From NCBI RefSeq assembly GCF_037975245.1, contig NC_092566.1, positions 7,792,001 to 7,856,000 on the forward strand: a DNA stretch of 64,000 nt. The letters run 5' to 3'. This DNA is from Apostichopus japonicus. Its lineage: Eukaryota > Echinodermata > Holothuroidea > Aspidochirotida > Stichopodidae. The notes below the pieces were generated by a model that did not search any database, was not told the origin of the DNA, and worked only from the letters and a program-made list of their open reading frames with translations. The first letter of the stretch is position 1; the number at the start of each line of letters is the position of its first letter. Shown piece after piece: positions 62,446 to 64,000 of the stretch. The position numbers and the translations under genes are program-made.

Positions 62446-64000
62446 GAATGCCATCACCGTGTCCTTCTAAAAAGAACATCCGTACCCATCTAGAGCAAAG
62501 GGAAGGTACTGTGTACCATCATCCTCCTTGCAACTGCAACCAAGTTAGACGCTGTTCTCTAAATAATACACAAGATTAATTTGTGTGAATTTCTCTGCTT
62601 TCATTGAACTGTTACAAATTGCTGTACAGAGCCGTGGGTAATCAGTCAATGATCAGGAGGAAGTCACAACGGCCACCACCACGGAGTGATCGAGCTTTCT
62701 GTTTAACAGCACCCCCATAATGGGCAATCCTCCCATAGATAGGCAGAAACTTCTGATGATTTATTGTAAACAGACAGGTCTGTAAAGCATATTTTGTGGG
62801 AGAATTGGGCCTAACAGTACATTTGACTTGACACTGACCTACATCTGTGTGAGTTAAAAACGCTCTCTGCATGACCTCTTTCACAGGTTAATAATAAAAT
62901 TCATGAGCTGTTGAATAATTCTCCCAAGGTTTATCTCATGGAAATGATTAACAAGTACTGAATATCCGTCCCTTAATCCCCACAGAGGCATTAAACAGGT
63001 TACTGAACTTATTAACACTTAGGAATAACACCTCAATGTGTCATAACTCATCTATCAATGTGTACTTTTAATAACTGATACCAAATCACTATATTGACCC
63101 AATTTTTTTATTATTCTTTTTTTTTTCTTTTTCATTTTCAATTTCACACTGTCTAACGATGATATTGAATTCAATGTCCCGTTAAACGAATGCGGTGAGG
63201 CTCTCGTCAAAATGTGGGATGAATTTGGTATGAAATGAATGCTTAGTGCAACATGGCAATTTTAATACATATCCTGAGAGATGTCAGTGACAGTCATTAT
63301 TTTGAAAATCCTCTACGAAATTGATTTGTAACTTAGTCCTTTATCCAATTTTGTCCAAATCCTACCACAGTACACTTCAATGACAATATATCAAAATGCT
63401 GTTTACAATGCTTGAAGCCTAGCACTAAATCGTACGGATTAAAAATGCAGTGATTATGATATGATACAGACATCTTCTTCAACCACTGTTTACGTACATG
63501 GTTTCCGATTACCAATGGGAAGGGGGGGGGGTACAGTGCCAAACTGAAGCGATTTGTTGGATTAGAAAGTACAGACAGGAAAGTGCATTTGAAGAGAGGA
63601 GGCAGGTAAGAGGTAAATGATATATTTCAACTAAAATGGGGGGGGGGGGGAATAATGCATTACCTGAACAGGCTAACAACAAGATAAAAAATGTTATCTT
63701 TCTCTTTGCCTTTGTATCAGAAACTGTAAACCTGTTCTAAATTTCCAACTCACTGAGTTAGAAGTCTATGTTGTCCAAACATCTATGTAAGCCGATGACC
63801 ACCCTTAACATGGTCGGAAGAACTTTTAAGTGTAAGGCACTACTCTGCATAAATATCCTCTTCTATTTGAATCCTAAAGAAACACAAACCTACCTGACAT
63901 ATCAAAAATTAAGGAAACAACAAGGCCTCCCTGACACTCTAAACAGTTTGCACAAAGTAGCATGCAGTATCAATTGATAACAGATCTCCTGGATGGAGAC

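Larger units (their letters stand above)
43299..64000. other. Region upstream of BMPR1 exons, presumed long 5' intron
   Basis: I searched the minus strand for the missing CxCxxxC part of the extracellular domain and for a signal-peptide exon, and found neither. The first exon in the window has a proper acceptor and opens in mid-codon, so an upstream exon must exist. This stretch is therefore intron at least in part and exceeds 20 kb if no exon was missed. It is filled with repeats listed separately. Patches without comment (for example 45800-47690, 52000-54300 and 56500-58900) show only AT-rich sequence with homopolymer runs. Confidence 0.5.

Noticed and set aside
62642-62884. Candidate N-terminal cysteine-rich exon of BMPR1
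   Set aside because: The cysteine spacing (CxxxC, then a long gap) does not fit the CxCxxxC pattern, and no flanking signal peptide is seen.

Overview
This is a eukaryotic window, AT-rich and gene-poor, with long introns, many homopolymer and dinucleotide runs and many dispersed repeats. I recognise one protein-coding gene. It is a BMP type I receptor (BMPR1, ALK3/ALK6 class) on the minus strand, with eight coding exons between 43298 and 20791. The repeat spectrum (tRNA-derived SINEs, hAT-like MITEs, minisatellites) and a conserved BMPR1 suggest a marine invertebrate. An echinoderm is my best guess, but this is an inference, not a proof.

Read from high to low coordinate, the receptor exons are: C-terminal half of the cysteine-rich ligand-binding domain (43138-43298); transmembrane segment (40349-40463); GS domain (35871-36015); kinase N-lobe (32545-32737); hinge to catalytic loop (29856-30153); activation segment (29081-29256); C-lobe (22944-23074); and the C-terminus with stop (20791-20913). 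All seven introns between these exons have GT/AG borders and every reading phase closes. Joined, the exons give 446 residues plus a stop. The signal peptide and first half of the extracellular domain were not found. They are probably beyond 64000, or in a divergent exon that I missed. The protein keeps the BMP-type L45 loop and GS box, which predicts Smad1/5/8 signalling. Two kinase motifs are unusual: the catalytic loop reads HRDITSSN and the metal-binding motif reads DLA.

From 1 to 20790 lies the 3' flank of the receptor gene. It holds a MITE with long inverted ends (about 5720-6205) and a diverged relative (about 3250-3650), a 646-bp hAT-like element with an 8-bp target duplication (8482-9127), a foldback element with a 19-bp minisatellite in one arm (11957-12515), G-rich tracts, and one unexplained 126-codon open frame (17752-18129).

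The receptor introns hold a 162-bp tandem repeat (about 22237-22692), a tRNA-derived SINE (26270-26512), a tRNA-like sequence beside an (AT)n tract (27959-28029), and a 30-bp minisatellite (42329-42929). From 43299 to 64000, presumed to be a 5' intron, there are three of the four copies of a dispersed repeat of about 100 bp, a 334-bp hAT-like MITE with an 8-bp target duplication (48370-48703), a CpG-richer patch (about 48740-49740), CT-rich and GA-rich minisatellites, and a tandem segmental duplication of about 870 bp (59874-61617).
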